Shown here: positions 25,635-34,900 of the stretch, one piece after another
Numbering within the stretch: the first letter of the stretch is position 1
Layout: every line of letters begins with the position of its first letter
Assembly: GCA_031969915.1 (NCBI GenBank)
Contig: DALYJJ010000013.1
Coordinates: 1 to 64,000 of the forward strand
DNA length: 64,000 nucleotides
Origin: DALYJJ01 sp031969915
Lineage (GTDB): Bacteria > Acidobacteriota > Terriglobia > Bryobacterales > Bryobacteraceae
Direction of reading: 5' to 3'
The notes under the pieces: model-generated
The model's input: only the letters and a program-made list of their open reading frames with translations
Databases searched by the model: none
Told to the model about the DNA's origin: nothing
Made by a program: the position numbers and the translations under genes

Positions 25635-26114
25635 TTAGGCGAGCTTGGCGGTCATCATCCACTTCAGAACGCCATACGGCTGGGCCCCGAAGCTGGTGAC
25701 GTCGATGCGTACGAGCGCGCCCTTCTTGAAGTCGATCTGCAACGCCGCCGTATTGAGCAGGAATGCCGTGACCGCACTGAACAGAGGTTCGTGCCCCACC
25801 AGCATCACCGCCTTCTCGTCCTTGTGCACGCGGACCTCATCCCACACCGCGACCGGAGAAGAGCCCGGCTCCAGGGACGACGTGTGCAGGAGACCGGCGC
25901 TGTATTCCAGCACCGACGCCGCGATTTCCGCGGTCTCGAGCGCCCGCTTGTAGGGACTGGTCAGGATCAGGGAAGGCGATGCGCCCGCCGCCTTGGCGTG
26001 CCGCAGCACCTCCCTCAGCTTGCGCTTTCCCTCCGGCGCCAGCGCTCGGTCCGCATCGCGGCTGCCCGGCTTTCCGTCCTCGGCGATGCCGTGTCGCAAC
26101 AGGTAGATCTGCAT
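25635..26114 (-). CDS. sixA: phosphohistidine phosphatase SixA
   Basis: This 159-residue cytosolic phosphatase belongs to the histidine phosphatase (RHG) superfamily, SixA branch, which removes phosphate from phosphohistidine on HPt domains or PTS proteins. The catalytic RHG triplet is at the N terminus (IYLLRHGIAEDGKPGSRDADRALAPEGKRKL). The second-arginine region is LTSPYKRALETAEI, and the second catalytic histidine is in MLVGHEPLFSAV. It is encoded ahead of the ADOP permease on the minus strand and divergent from the O-antigen ligase. The target cannot be told from context. Confidence 0.92.
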   Translation of the reverse strand: MQIYLLRHGIAEDGKPGSRDADRALAPEGKRKLREVLRHAKAAGASPSLILTSPYKRALETAEIAASVLEYSAGLLHTSSLEPGSSPVAVWDEVRVHKDEKAVMLVGHEPLFSAVTAFLLNTAALQIDFKKGALVRIDVTSFGAQPYGVLKWMMTAKLA

Positions 26115-26167
26115 CGTTCAGTAGCGGGTGAAGAGGCTATTTTGCCATACTGGCGAGCGGCGGCTTC

Positions 26168-27388
26168 ATGAATTCACCCTCGTTCTTTCGCCGCGCCGCG
26201 TTTCTGTTCGCGTTCGGCGCGGCGTCCACCGTCCTCTTTTCCATCGCCCTCACCAACATCCTAATGGCGTTGGCCTTGGCCTGCTTGTTACTCTCCGGCG
26301 AGCGTCTGCGGTTCCCGCCCGTTCACTGGCCGCTGGCGGCTTTCTTCGCGGGCACCGTACTCTCTTTGATGCTCGGCCCGGAGCCATCGTTGGCAAATCC
26401 CCAGATCCGGAAGTTCTTCGTCTTTCTGATGCTGTTGGTGGTCGCCAGCGCGTTCCGCGATCTGAACGCGGTTCGCAGGCTCACACTGCTCTGGGCGGGT
26501 ATCGCGTCCCTCGCGGCGCTCCGCAGCTTCATCCAGTTCAGCCAGAAGCTCGACGAGGCGCGGCGGCTCGGGCGGCCATTCTATGAGTACTACGTGGGTG
26601 AGCGCACCACCGGCTTCATGAGCCACTGGATGACGTTCGGCGGCCAGCAGGCCATCGTCCTGTTGATGATCGGCGCTTTCGTCTTCTGGGCGCCCGTGCG
26701 CGGCCGGGTGAAAGCCTTGCTGGTTGCCGCCAGCGCCGTGATCGGCCTGTCCATTGTGCTCGGCATGACGCGCGGCATCTGGCTCGGCGCGGCGGCGGGC
26801 GCGGTCTACCTGCTGTGGTCGTGGAAGCGGTGGTCGGTGCTGGCGCTGCCCGTGGCCGCGGCCGTGGTGGTGCTGGCAGGCCCCTCCGCCCTGCGCGAGC
26901 GCGTCAGCTCGGTCAGCGCGCCCAAGGGCGAACTCGATTCGAACATGCATCGCGTGATCACCTGGCGCACCGGCGTGCGCATGATCCAGGCCCATCCGCT
27001 GCTGGGCCTCGGCCCCGAGCAGGTGAACAGGCAGTTCAAATCCTACCTGCCGCCGGACGTGCCCCAGCCGCTGCCCGCCGGCTGGTACGGCCACCTCCAC
27101 AACATCTATTTGCACTATGCGGCCGAACGCGGCATTCCCACGATGCTCGCGCTGATGTGGCTGCTGGCCAAGGTGGTGTGGGACTTCCGCCGCGCTCTGC
27201 CGTCCGCCGGCGCCGGGGCGCGCGCCGTCCTGCACGGGGCCATCGCGGTGGTCATCGCCATTCTTGTCACCGGCGTCTTCGAACTGAACCTGGGTGACAG
27301 CGAAGTCCTGATGCTGTTTCTGGTGATCGTCGGCGCCGGCTATCTTGCCGCCGCGCAACAGGAGCCCGCCGCCCATGAGCCCGCTTAG
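26168..27388 (+). CDS. O-antigen ligase / Wzy-family membrane protein
   Basis: This 406-residue polytopic membrane protein belongs to the WaaL/Wzy_C superfamily, which joins polysaccharide chains to lipid A or to proteins at the outer face of the inner membrane. About ten hydrophobic segments are present. The family's periplasmic loop contains ITWRTGVRMIQAHPLLGLGPEQV and the conserved histidine stretch WYGHLHNIYLHYAAERG (about residues 300-316). The ATG at 26168 gives a basic N terminus before the first helix. Its end overlaps the SDR gene by 14 bases, so the two are coupled. No other polysaccharide genes are nearby. Confidence 0.88.
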   Translation: MNSPSFFRRAAFLFAFGAASTVLFSIALTNILMALALACLLLSGERLRFPPVHWPLAAFFAGTVLSLMLGPEPSLANPQIRKFFVFLMLLVVASAFRDLNAVRRLTLLWAGIASLAALRSFIQFSQKLDEARRLGRPFYEYYVGERTTGFMSHWMTFGGQQAIVLLMIGAFVFWAPVRGRVKALLVAASAVIGLSIVLGMTRGIWLGAAAGAVYLLWSWKRWSVLALPVAAAVVVLAGPSALRERVSSVSAPKGELDSNMHRVITWRTGVRMIQAHPLLGLGPEQVNRQFKSYLPPDVPQPLPAGWYGHLHNIYLHYAAERGIPTMLALMWLLAKVVWDFRRALPSAGAGARAVLHGAIAVVIAILVTGVFELNLGDSEVLMLFLVIVGAGYLAAAQQEPAAHEPA

Positions 27389-28094
27389 CGGCCGCCAGAT
27401 CGTGCTCGCCGGCGGCGCGGGCGGCATCGGCTCGGAGTGCGCCAGGGCCTTGGCCGCCGAAGGAGCGCAGCTCGTCGTCAGCTACCGCGCCAACCTCGAA
27501 CGGGCGCTTCGTCTGCAGGGCATCGCTACCGTCGTCCAGGCCGATCTCACGCTCCCCGGCGATCGCCGGCGGCTGCTGGACGCCGCGCCTTCGATCTACG
27601 GCCTGGTCGTGTTCGCGGGCGACCCCTCGCGCCTCCAGAGCCCAGCCGATTTTGAGGCCGTTGCGCACCGGTCGTTCGAGGTGAACTACGCCGGCCCCAT
27701 GCTGCTGGCGCGAGAGGCCGCCGCGCGCATGCAGGCGGCGGGCGCCAAGGGCGCGATTGTGCTCTTCTCCACGATGCAGGCGGTGGCCCTCTTTCCCGGC
27801 TCTACCGCATACGCCGTGCCCAAGGCCGCGCTCATCCATGGCGCGCGCCTTCTGGCCAAGGAGTACCGCGGGCCCGCAGACATCCGCGTGAACGTGATCG
27901 CTCCCGGAGTCACCGCCGCAGGAATGGCCGAAGCGAGTATCGCCGCCGGCAAGTACAACCGCTACCTCGAGGAAGGCGCGATCTCCCGCTTCGGCCGCGC
28001 CGCCGACCTCGCGCGCGCGGTTCGCTTCTTCCTGGAGCCGGACAATTTCGTCACCGGCCAGGTGCTCACTGTGGATGGCGGCTTGACCCTGTAG
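27375..28094 (+). CDS. SDR-family oxidoreductase
   Basis: This is a 239-residue short-chain dehydrogenase/reductase. The Rossmann motif AGGAGGIGSECARAL is near the N terminus, followed by the cofactor-specificity loop VVSYRAN and the acidic VQADLTL segment. The catalytic Ser (LFSTMQAVALFPGS) and the YxxxK pair (YAVPKAAL) are present, then the PG motif NVIAPGVTAAGM and the C-terminal GQVLTVDGGLTL typical of FabG-like enzymes. NADPH use is likely because of the Arg in SYRAN. ATG 27375 is chosen since AGGAG lies about 10 bases upstream; a longer frame from 27345 adds a proline-rich non-conserved tail. The substrate is unknown. Confidence 0.92.
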   Translation: MSPLSGRQIVLAGGAGGIGSECARALAAEGAQLVVSYRANLERALRLQGIATVVQADLTLPGDRRRLLDAAPSIYGLVVFAGDPSRLQSPADFEAVAHRSFEVNYAGPMLLAREAAARMQAAGAKGAIVLFSTMQAVALFPGSTAYAVPKAALIHGARLLAKEYRGPADIRVNVIAPGVTAAGMAEASIAAGKYNRYLEEGAISRFGRAADLARAVRFFLEPDNFVTGQVLTVDGGLTL

Positions 28095-28111
28095 GCTGCT
28101 ACAGTGTCGCG

Positions 28112-28588
28112 ATGAACCCCTACGCAAAGTACATCGGAGAGGATGATCCGTTCCCGGTCATCCGGTCCACGGCGAATCGGCTTCGCGCTGCCTTCGAAGC
28201 GATGGGCCCCGCGCGCGCGCAACAGCCTTGGGCTCCCGGAAAATGGACGCCTCACCAGGTGCTGTGCCATCTGGCCGACTGCGAGATCGCCTTCGCCTTT
28301 CGCATCCGCCAGACGCTCTCCGAGCCCCATCACGTGATCCAACCCTTCGATCAGGACGCCTGGTCGGCGTACTCCGGCGCGTACGATACCAGTGCTGCCC
28401 TGAGCGTGTTTGAGTCTCTCCGCGACTGGAACTGCCGCCTTCTCTCGCAAGCGCCCCAGGAGGCTTACACCAGGCCGGTGACGCATCCGGAACGGGGCAC
28501 GATGACGCTTCGGACCATCGTCGAAACCATGGCCGGGCACGACCGGAATCACCTGGCGCAGTTGGAAAACCTGACCGCCGCCGGGTAA
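28112..28588 (+). CDS. DinB-like metal-binding protein
   Basis: This 158-residue protein has the four-helix DinB/YfiT fold, a family that includes thiol-dependent S-transferases such as bacillithiol transferases. The three metal-binding histidines are visible: one in the helix WTPHQVLCHLADCEIAF and two in the C-terminal MAGHDRNHLAQLE (HxxxxH). The helix RLRAAFEAMGPARAQQPWAPGKW, which opens DinB domains, is also present. It is cytoplasmic. It lies 17 bases after the SDR gene, and a TACAGT -10-like sequence lies in that gap. Its substrate and thiol cofactor are unknown. Confidence 0.88.
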   Translation: MNPYAKYIGEDDPFPVIRSTANRLRAAFEAMGPARAQQPWAPGKWTPHQVLCHLADCEIAFAFRIRQTLSEPHHVIQPFDQDAWSAYSGAYDTSAALSVFESLRDWNCRLLSQAPQEAYTRPVTHPERGTMTLRTIVETMAGHDRNHLAQLENLTAAG

Positions 28589-28606
28589 GCCCGCGGGACT
28601 TGCCCG

Positions 28607-29917
28607 TTACCGGCGCGCGCCGCGGCCCGCACCGGCTGCCACGGGCGCGGGAGCGGGTTCGGGCGGCGGTACGGGCTTCTTCGGCCGGCCGTTGAGCCGC
28701 TGCGCGATGAGTTCCTTCCGGGCCTTGACGAACTTCGGCGTGCCCGGCTCGAATCCCAAAGCGGCCACTTCCTTGTCGGTCACTTCGTTCGCCGTCACCA
28801 GGTACTTCTGGAAGAAATTCTTGATGCGGTCCTGCGGGAGACGCTGCGTGGATTTCTGGAGCACCCACAGCACTTCTTCGCCCGGCGCCGCCGTCACCGC
28901 GTCATACACGTGCGACGGCTTCTGCAGCTTCGCCGAGCCAAGCGCCTTTTCCAGCTTCCTGGCCCGCGTTTCCAGCCTCTGCCACGCCGCCACCTCCGCC
29001 GCGCTCAGCCCCGTGTTGGAGACCAGTTGCGCGCGCTCCTTCGGGGTCAGTTTCTCCGTCAGCACGGCCAGGAACAGCGCCAGGTTGTCGGCCGCGAACG
29101 GGATGTTGAAGGGAATGAGCGAACGCACCTTTTGCAGCTTCTGCAGCCCGGCCAGGTTCAGCTTGGCGCCCGCCAGCGCCGGCGAATAGAGGGCCAGCAG
29201 TTTCTCCTCGTCCAATACCTTCAACAGTTCGGCGCTGTTCACTTCGTTCGCCATGTGGCGGAGTTCCGCCAGCAGCGACTTCGGCTGGATGTACTTCTCC
29301 ACCTGCGCCTCGCGCGCGTTGGCGTAGTTTGCAGCCGTCCGCTCCTCCAGCGTGAAACCGAAACGCACGCGGAACCGCAGCAGCCGCAGCAGCCGGATCG
29401 GCTCATCGTACAGCGCGTAATTGTTCACCGTCCGGAGTTCGCGCCGCTCCAGGTCGCCGAGCCCGTTGGTCGGATCGAGCAGCAGTCCGCGCGAGGCGCG
29501 GTTGAGCGAGAGTGCGATCGCGTTGATCGTGAAGTCGCGGCCGCGCAGGTCTTCGTAGATCGTGGCGGGCGTCACCTGCGGTTTGCTCCCGGGCTTGGAG
29601 TACTTCTCCCGCCGCGCCATGCCGATCTCGGCCGAGACCCCGCTCGGAAACAGCAACTCCGCCACCCGCCGCGTCTCGTCCACCGCCACGATCTTCGCGC
29701 CGCTCTTGTGCGCCACCGCCTTGGCGATTCTCGTCGCGTCGCCTTCCACCACAAAGTCCAGGTCGCGGATGGGAAAGCCGCCCAGCATGTCGCGCATCGC
29801 TCCCCCGGCCAGAAAGAGGTTCGTGGAGGCCTCCGCCGCCACCGTTTGGATCTCCGCCACGGCACGGCTCTGCTCCGCGCTGAGGTGGCTCTCCAACATG
29901 AACATGTAATCGCTCAT
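28607..29917 (-). CDS. CCA tRNA nucleotidyltransferase / poly(A) polymerase family
   Basis: This 436-residue class II nucleotidyltransferase either adds CCA to tRNA or adds A tails to RNA. The N-terminal head contains FLAGGAMRDMLGG and the catalytic DxD pair in IRDLDFVVEGD. Next come DETRRVAELLF, the RDFTINAIAL motif, and the RNA-binding region with DEPIRLLRLLRFRVRFGFTLEE. The C-terminal half is helical and ends in a proline- and arginine-rich tail. Which activity it has cannot be settled from sequence alone. It follows xerD by 39 bases on the same strand. The start at 29917 has AAAGGG a few bases upstream. Confidence 0.92.
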   Translation of the reverse strand: MSDYMFMLESHLSAEQSRAVAEIQTVAAEASTNLFLAGGAMRDMLGGFPIRDLDFVVEGDATRIAKAVAHKSGAKIVAVDETRRVAELLFPSGVSAEIGMARREKYSKPGSKPQVTPATIYEDLRGRDFTINAIALSLNRASRGLLLDPTNGLGDLERRELRTVNNYALYDEPIRLLRLLRFRVRFGFTLEERTAANYANAREAQVEKYIQPKSLLAELRHMANEVNSAELLKVLDEEKLLALYSPALAGAKLNLAGLQKLQKVRSLIPFNIPFAADNLALFLAVLTEKLTPKERAQLVSNTGLSAAEVAAWQRLETRARKLEKALGSAKLQKPSHVYDAVTAAPGEEVLWVLQKSTQRLPQDRIKNFFQKYLVTANEVTDKEVAALGFEPGTPKFVKARKELIAQRLNGRPKKPVPPPEPAPAPVAAGAGRGARR

Positions 29918-29956
29918 CGCCCTTTGCTTCCGTTCGCGATATGCCCCGGCGCTTCC

Positions 29957-30907
29957 TCACGCACGGGGGTGATGCTCGTCCACCGTCTTCCGCAGCCGGG
30001 ACCGCATGACGTGGGTGTAGATCTGGGTCGTGGAGATGTCGGCGTGGCCGAGCATCGTCTGAACGCTGCGCAAGTCCGCTCCGCCCTCCAGCAGGTGAGT
30101 GGCGAAGCTGTGCCGCAGCAGGTGGGGGGTGAGCTTCTGCCGGATCCCGGCCTTCCGCCCGTGAAGCCCGATGCGCTGCCAAAAACACTGCCGCGTCAGC
30201 TTGCCGCCGCGCCCGGTGACAAACACGTAGGGGCTTTGCCCGTTCTTCAAGATCGCCCCGCGAGCCTCCGTCAGGTACCGCCGGAGCGCCCCCGCTGCCA
30301 CCCTGCCGAAGGGAACCAGCCGCTGCTTGTTGCCCTTTCCGGTGACCCGCACGACGCCCAGCTCCAGATTCAGGTCGCTCAGTTTCACCTGGCACAACTC
30401 CGACACCCGCAGGCCGGTGGCATACAGGAACTGCAGCATCGCAAAGTCGCGGAGACCCACCGGCTCGGTGCCGCTCACGGCCTCCTCCAGTAACTGGTCG
30501 ATCTCACTGCGGCTCAGATACTTGGGCAGCGTCTGCCATTGCCGCGGGGCGGCCAGGGCGGTGGTGGGGTCGTCCTGAATCGTCCCCTCTCGCAGAAGAA
30601 ATTGGTATAGATTGCGGAGCGTCACCATGTGGCGGGCTACCGTTCGCGGCGAAAGTCCGGCCTGATAGAGACCGTCGACGTACGAGCGAAGCCCGTCCGC
30701 GCCCGGAAGCCCCGTCCGCGCAAAGTGCGCAAAGCGTTCCAGATCGCGGCTGTAGGCGGCTAGCGAATTCCTTGCTAAACCCTTCTCAACACGGCAGAAA
30801 TCAAGGTAACTACGAATGCTGGCGGAGACGGTCGCGGAGCCCGTTGGGGAGGGCGGGGCCGGGACGGTATGGCCGGACCCGGGCGGCACAGAACCCGCTG
30901 CCTGCAT
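29957..30907 (-). CDS. xerD: tyrosine recombinase XerC/XerD
   Basis: This tyrosine recombinase resolves chromosome dimers at dif. The N-terminal SAM-like domain reads IRSYLDFCRVEKGLARNSLAAYSRDLERF. The catalytic domain holds all active residues: Arg in YATGLRVSELC, Lys in GKGNKQRLVPFG, HxxR in LTPHLLRHSFATHLLEGGADLR, His in LGHADISTTQIYTHV and the nucleophile Tyr in that same stretch. ATG 30907 gives 316 residues, slightly longer than the usual 295-300 because of a Pro/Gly-rich N-terminal tail of about 25 residues. A far upstream ATG at 30982 is less likely. Mobile-element integrase is unlikely, since no element ends are nearby. Confidence 0.93.
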   Translation of the reverse strand: MQAAGSVPPGSGHTVPAPPSPTGSATVSASIRSYLDFCRVEKGLARNSLAAYSRDLERFAHFARTGLPGADGLRSYVDGLYQAGLSPRTVARHMVTLRNLYQFLLREGTIQDDPTTALAAPRQWQTLPKYLSRSEIDQLLEEAVSGTEPVGLRDFAMLQFLYATGLRVSELCQVKLSDLNLELGVVRVTGKGNKQRLVPFGRVAAGALRRYLTEARGAILKNGQSPYVFVTGRGGKLTRQCFWQRIGLHGRKAGIRQKLTPHLLRHSFATHLLEGGADLRSVQTMLGHADISTTQIYTHVMRSRLRKTVDEHHPRA

Positions 30908-30969
30908 CGTGCCAATGATACAATAAGCGCCAAAATGTTTGGAAGAAAGCTGAAGTAAAGGGTTCGGTT

Positions 30970-31455
30970 TTGGCCGGTTCACCCAGCAAAAAAATCGTGA
31001 TCCTGCGCTTTGACCGCGATCCGGCGGTGGGCTTTGCCAACCCGTTGAGCTTTTCGCAAGGGGATTCCCTCGAGCTCATCAACCAGGATGGACAGTTTAC
31101 TCCGGTTCCCTGGTCTGACATAAAACTCGTTTATTTTGTTAGAGATTACCCGATCGGACGAATGGCTCTGGAACGTATGGCCTTTCGCAATCGGCCGAAA
31201 GCGGAAGGGCTGTGGGTGCGGGTACAGTTCCGGGACCAGGAGACGCTAGAGGGCGTTCTGTCGAACAACCTCCTCCAGATGGATGGGGCAGGGTTCACCA
31301 TCGTGCCCCCGGAGATGCCAAACGTCCAGCGGGTCTACATACCCCGGATCGCAATCCACTCCATGGTGGTGCTCGGCGTCATTGCCGGCCCGCTCGGCAA
31401 ACAGAAGAAACCGAAGGCACCTACTGGTCAGATCGGGCTCTTCGAACCGCAGTAG
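30970..31455 (+). CDS. conserved hypothetical protein (161 aa)
   Basis: This is a soluble, beta-rich protein of a type I recognise as recurrent in acidobacterial genomes, with no known function. Distinct segments are KIVILRFDRDPAVGFANPLSF, WSDIKLVYFVRDY, KAEGLWVRVQFRDQETLEGVLSNNLLQ and RVYIPRIAIHSMVVLGVIAGPL. The pattern suggests a small PilZ- or SH3-like barrel, but this is a guess. There is no signal peptide or membrane helix. A TTG at 30970 is the only start that keeps the conserved N terminus; a weak TAAAGG lies upstream. It diverges from xerD and overlaps the next, convergent gene by 35 bases at the 3' end. Confidence 0.75.
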   Translation: MAGSPSKKIVILRFDRDPAVGFANPLSFSQGDSLELINQDGQFTPVPWSDIKLVYFVRDYPIGRMALERMAFRNRPKAEGLWVRVQFRDQETLEGVLSNNLLQMDGAGFTIVPPEMPNVQRVYIPRIAIHSMVVLGVIAGPLGKQKKPKAPTGQIGLFEPQ

Positions 31456-31888
31456 GGGCCGTGCGCAACAGGCGCAGTCCGGCGGCGAACTGAACGGCTG
31501 CGAACGAAAGCAGGAGCAAGGGATCGGAGAACGTCTGGAAGTTCCATCCCAGACCGGTCACCACGTCACCCGGTTTCTCCGGATTCAGATACAACGAAAC
31601 GCGGGATCCGGCGGCACGCGCGCCATACTCCGGCGGCAACGGCGAGACGTAGGTGCTGCCACAAAACCGATACTGCACGTAGTGCACCCGATCGCCACCG
31701 ACCAGTGCGGACACCGAGGATAGCCCGGCCCTGGCCGTTTCCGGTGGACACGTGCGAAGGACGATCCCCTCCCCATGCACCCAGGTCCGGAACCTCTTCA
31801 GCCGTTGGGGGACGCTGGCGGCGGCGGCCAGGGTAGCCGCCGTGCCGAGCGTCAGTAGAAAAAGCGCGCCTGCTTGCCGCCCCGACAT
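31421..31888 (-). CDS. DUF3592-like membrane protein
   Basis: This 155-residue protein has two hydrophobic segments, near residues 5-25 and 125-145. A soluble beta domain between them reads VHGEGIVLRTC, HYVQYRFCGSTYVSPLPPEYGARAAGSRVSLYLNPEKPGDVV, the pattern of DUF3592 proteins. The role is unknown. The conserved beta domain probably lies on the periplasmic side. ATG 31888 is preferred to a TTG two codons earlier. The 3' end overlaps the convergent gene by 35 bases. Confidence 0.72.
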   Translation of the reverse strand: MSGRQAGALFLLTLGTAATLAAAASVPQRLKRFRTWVHGEGIVLRTCPPETARAGLSSVSALVGGDRVHYVQYRFCGSTYVSPLPPEYGARAAGSRVSLYLNPEKPGDVVTGLGWNFQTFSDPLLLLSFAAVQFAAGLRLLRTAPTAVRRARSDQ

Positions 31889-31932
31889 TCTCAATGAACA
31901 ACCGCGAGAAATCGGGCCGGAAACGGATCAGG

Positions 31933-34900
31933 TTACTTCCAATCGGGAATCCGCCCGGGCGTCGGCGGCGCACCCGCGGCGTCCAGCGACTTCTCCAGCG
32001 CCTTGAGGTCGACCTCCACCAGCGCCCGTAGTTTCTTCAACTCCTCGGCGAGGAGGTCGGAGGCGATCTGGTACTGGTCGAGGTTCGTGCGGGTCGGCTT
32101 GGCGATCGCGCCGCGAAGCTGGCCGCCGATCGTTCCGGCCCGGTCGGAGATGGAGGGGGGAACCGCTTCGTTGCGGCTGGCGACGGTCCGGTCCCCCTGG
32201 AGTTCGCGCGCGATGGCGGCGAGGCGCCGGTCGAGGGAGCGGGCTTCTTCGTGCAGCTTCACGGGTAGCGAAGGCGTCGCGTCCAGCGCCCGCTTGATCG
32301 CGTCCAGCCGGGTTCGCGTCGCGCCCACCGTCTCCACCGCACCCGAGACAGCGCGCTGCAACCTTGTCAGCTTGGTCTGGAATTCCGAGATCGCCTTAAA
32401 GTCCGCCGCCGTCAGGCCGCTGGTCGTGTCGGCCACCACTTTGAAGGTCACGGGCCCGGCCAGCGGAGTCACCACGCCGCCGGCGCGTTTGGAGACCGAG
32501 ACCTTATACGTTCCCGGCATCGCGAACGGACCGCCCGGATCCTCGGCGAAGGGATTGTCGTCGTCGCCGCCGCCGCGCCCCGGACGCCCGAGCAGGACGG
32601 CCGGCTCGCGGAGGTCCCAGGCCACGCGATGCAACCCCTTGCCCGACGGCCCGGTGAACGTGCGGACCACTTTGCCCGCCTCGTCGGTGACGGTCAGCAG
32701 GATCGTGGGCGCTTCCTCTTCGTCCTCCGCGCGAAGTTGATCCGCGGTTGGATACACGATCGGCTGGTTCTTGCGCGCCGCCTCCCGCTCCGCTTCCCGG
32801 CGAAGCTCCTTCTTCGACTTGAGACCGTCCTTCAGGTGATAGGTGATCACCGCGCCGAACGGCGGATTGTCGGCGGTGTAGAACGACTCCCCGAGGAAGG
32901 CCTTCGCCCGCCCGCCATACTGCCGCGAAGGCAGATAGAGCAACGCGTCGCGCGGCGGGAACAGATGGGCGTCTTTCTCGAGCGTGGCCTTACCGATGCC
33001 GCGCAGCGGCGTGTAGTCGTCCAGAATGTAGATGCCGCGCCCGAAGGTGCCCAGCACCAGGTCGTTCTCCCGCTTCTGTATGGCGATGTCGCGCACCGCG
33101 ATGGTCGGAAAGTTCCCCGTCAGCGCGATCCACTTCTCACCGCCGTCCACCGTGAAATAAGCGCCGAACTCGGTGCCCGCGAAAAGCATCTTCGGGTCCA
33201 CATGATCCTCGGCCAGCGCGAGCACCGTGCCGTTCGCCGGCAGGTTCCCCTGAATCGAAACCCACGTCTTGCCCGCGTCGGTGGACTTCAGCAGATACGG
33301 CGCGAAGTCCGCGTTCTTATGAGCGTCGAACGCGGCGTATACGGTATTGGGATCGTGCTGCGAGGCGAGCAGGCGGCTCACGTAGGTCTTCTCCGGCACT
33401 CCCGGGAACGTCTCGATCTTGCGCCAGGCGCCGCCGCCGTTTTCCGATACCTGGATGAGCCCATCGTCGGTGCCCACGTAGAGCAGGCCTTCCTTCTTCG
33501 GCGACTCGCCGAGCGCCGTGATGTTGCAGTAGATGGACGTGGACTGGTGCTTGGCGATCGCGTCCACACTCTGGATCTTGCCCATCACCGGCAGTTGATT
33601 CCGGTCGATCTGGCGCGTCAGATCGGGGCTCACCGCCTTCCACGAATCGCCCCGGTCGTCGCTGCGAAACAGCTTGTTGGCCGCGAAGTAGATCCGGGTG
33701 TTCAGATGCGGGCTGATCATCAGCGGAGAATCCCAGTTCCAGCGCAGCGGCGGCTCGCCCTTGCCTTCCTGCGGCTGGATGCCCACCCGTTCCCCGGTCC
33801 GTTTGTCGTAGCGCACCAGCACGCCGTACTGAAGCGTCGCGTAGATCGTGTTCGGATCCTTCGGATCCACTTTCGTGTGAAACCCGTCCCCGCCGTTGGT
33901 GATGAACCAGTCGCTGTTGGTGATTCCGTGCACCGACTTGGTGCGCGAAGGCCCGCAGAACGAGTTGTTATCCTGCGTCCCGCCGCACACGTTGTAGAAC
34001 GGGCGCGATTCATCCACTGAGATGTCGTACAACTGCACGATCGGCAGGTTCGATTTGAAGTTCCACGTCTGCGCCCGGTCGAAGCTCTCGTAGATCCCGC
34101 CGTCGCTCCCCACCAGGTAGTGATCGTTATCGTTCGGGTCGATCCAGATGGCGTGATTGTCCACATGCTTGTGGCGCTCGCCCAGGTTGCGGAACGTGCG
34201 GCCGCCGTCGTCGGTCACCTTCAGAAACACATCCATCGCATACACGCGCTCGGCGTTCTGCGGGTCCACCACCAGGTGCGCGTAGTACATGGACTGCGCG
34301 ATGTAGCCGGAGCGTTTCTCCCACGTCTGGCCGAAGTCGAGCGAGCGGTAGGTCCCGCTCTTGTCGTCCTGCGCTTCAATCGACGCGTACACCATGTCCG
34401 GCGCGGTGGGCGCGACGGCGAGTCCGATGCGGCCCAGGTCGCCCGACGGAATGCCGGAGCTGAGCTTGGTCCAGTTCTTGCCGCCGTCCACCGACTTGTA
34501 GATCGCGCTCTCCGGGCCGCCGTGCACCAGCGTCCACACGTGACGCCGCCGCTGGTGCGCCGCCGCGAGGAGCACATCGGGATTCTTCGGATGCATCACC
34601 ACGTCCGTTACGCCCGTGTTCTCACTCACCTTCAAAACCTGGGTCCAGGTCTTGCCGCCGTCGGTGGTCTTGTAGAGGCCGCGGTCCCCGCCGGGTCCCC
34701 ACAGCGGGCCTTGCGCCGCCGCGTACACGGTGCTGCTGTCGCGCGGGTCGATCAGGATCCTGGCGATGTGCTCGGACTTGCCCAGGCCCATCTTCTTCCA
34801 CGTGCGGCCGGCGTCATCGGAGCGGTACACACCGTCCCCATAGCCGACGCTGCGCTGGTTGTTGTTCTCGCCCGTGCCCACCCAAACCACCGAGGGGTTC

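Noticed and set aside
28583..28605. Hairpin GGGTAAG/CTTGCCC after the DinB-like gene
   Set aside because: No T tract follows and the stop codon lies in the stem; too weak to call a terminator.
29957..30907. Xer recombinase as an integrase of a mobile element
   Set aside because: No element borders or attachment repeats lie nearby, and the sequence matches the chromosomal XerC/D type.
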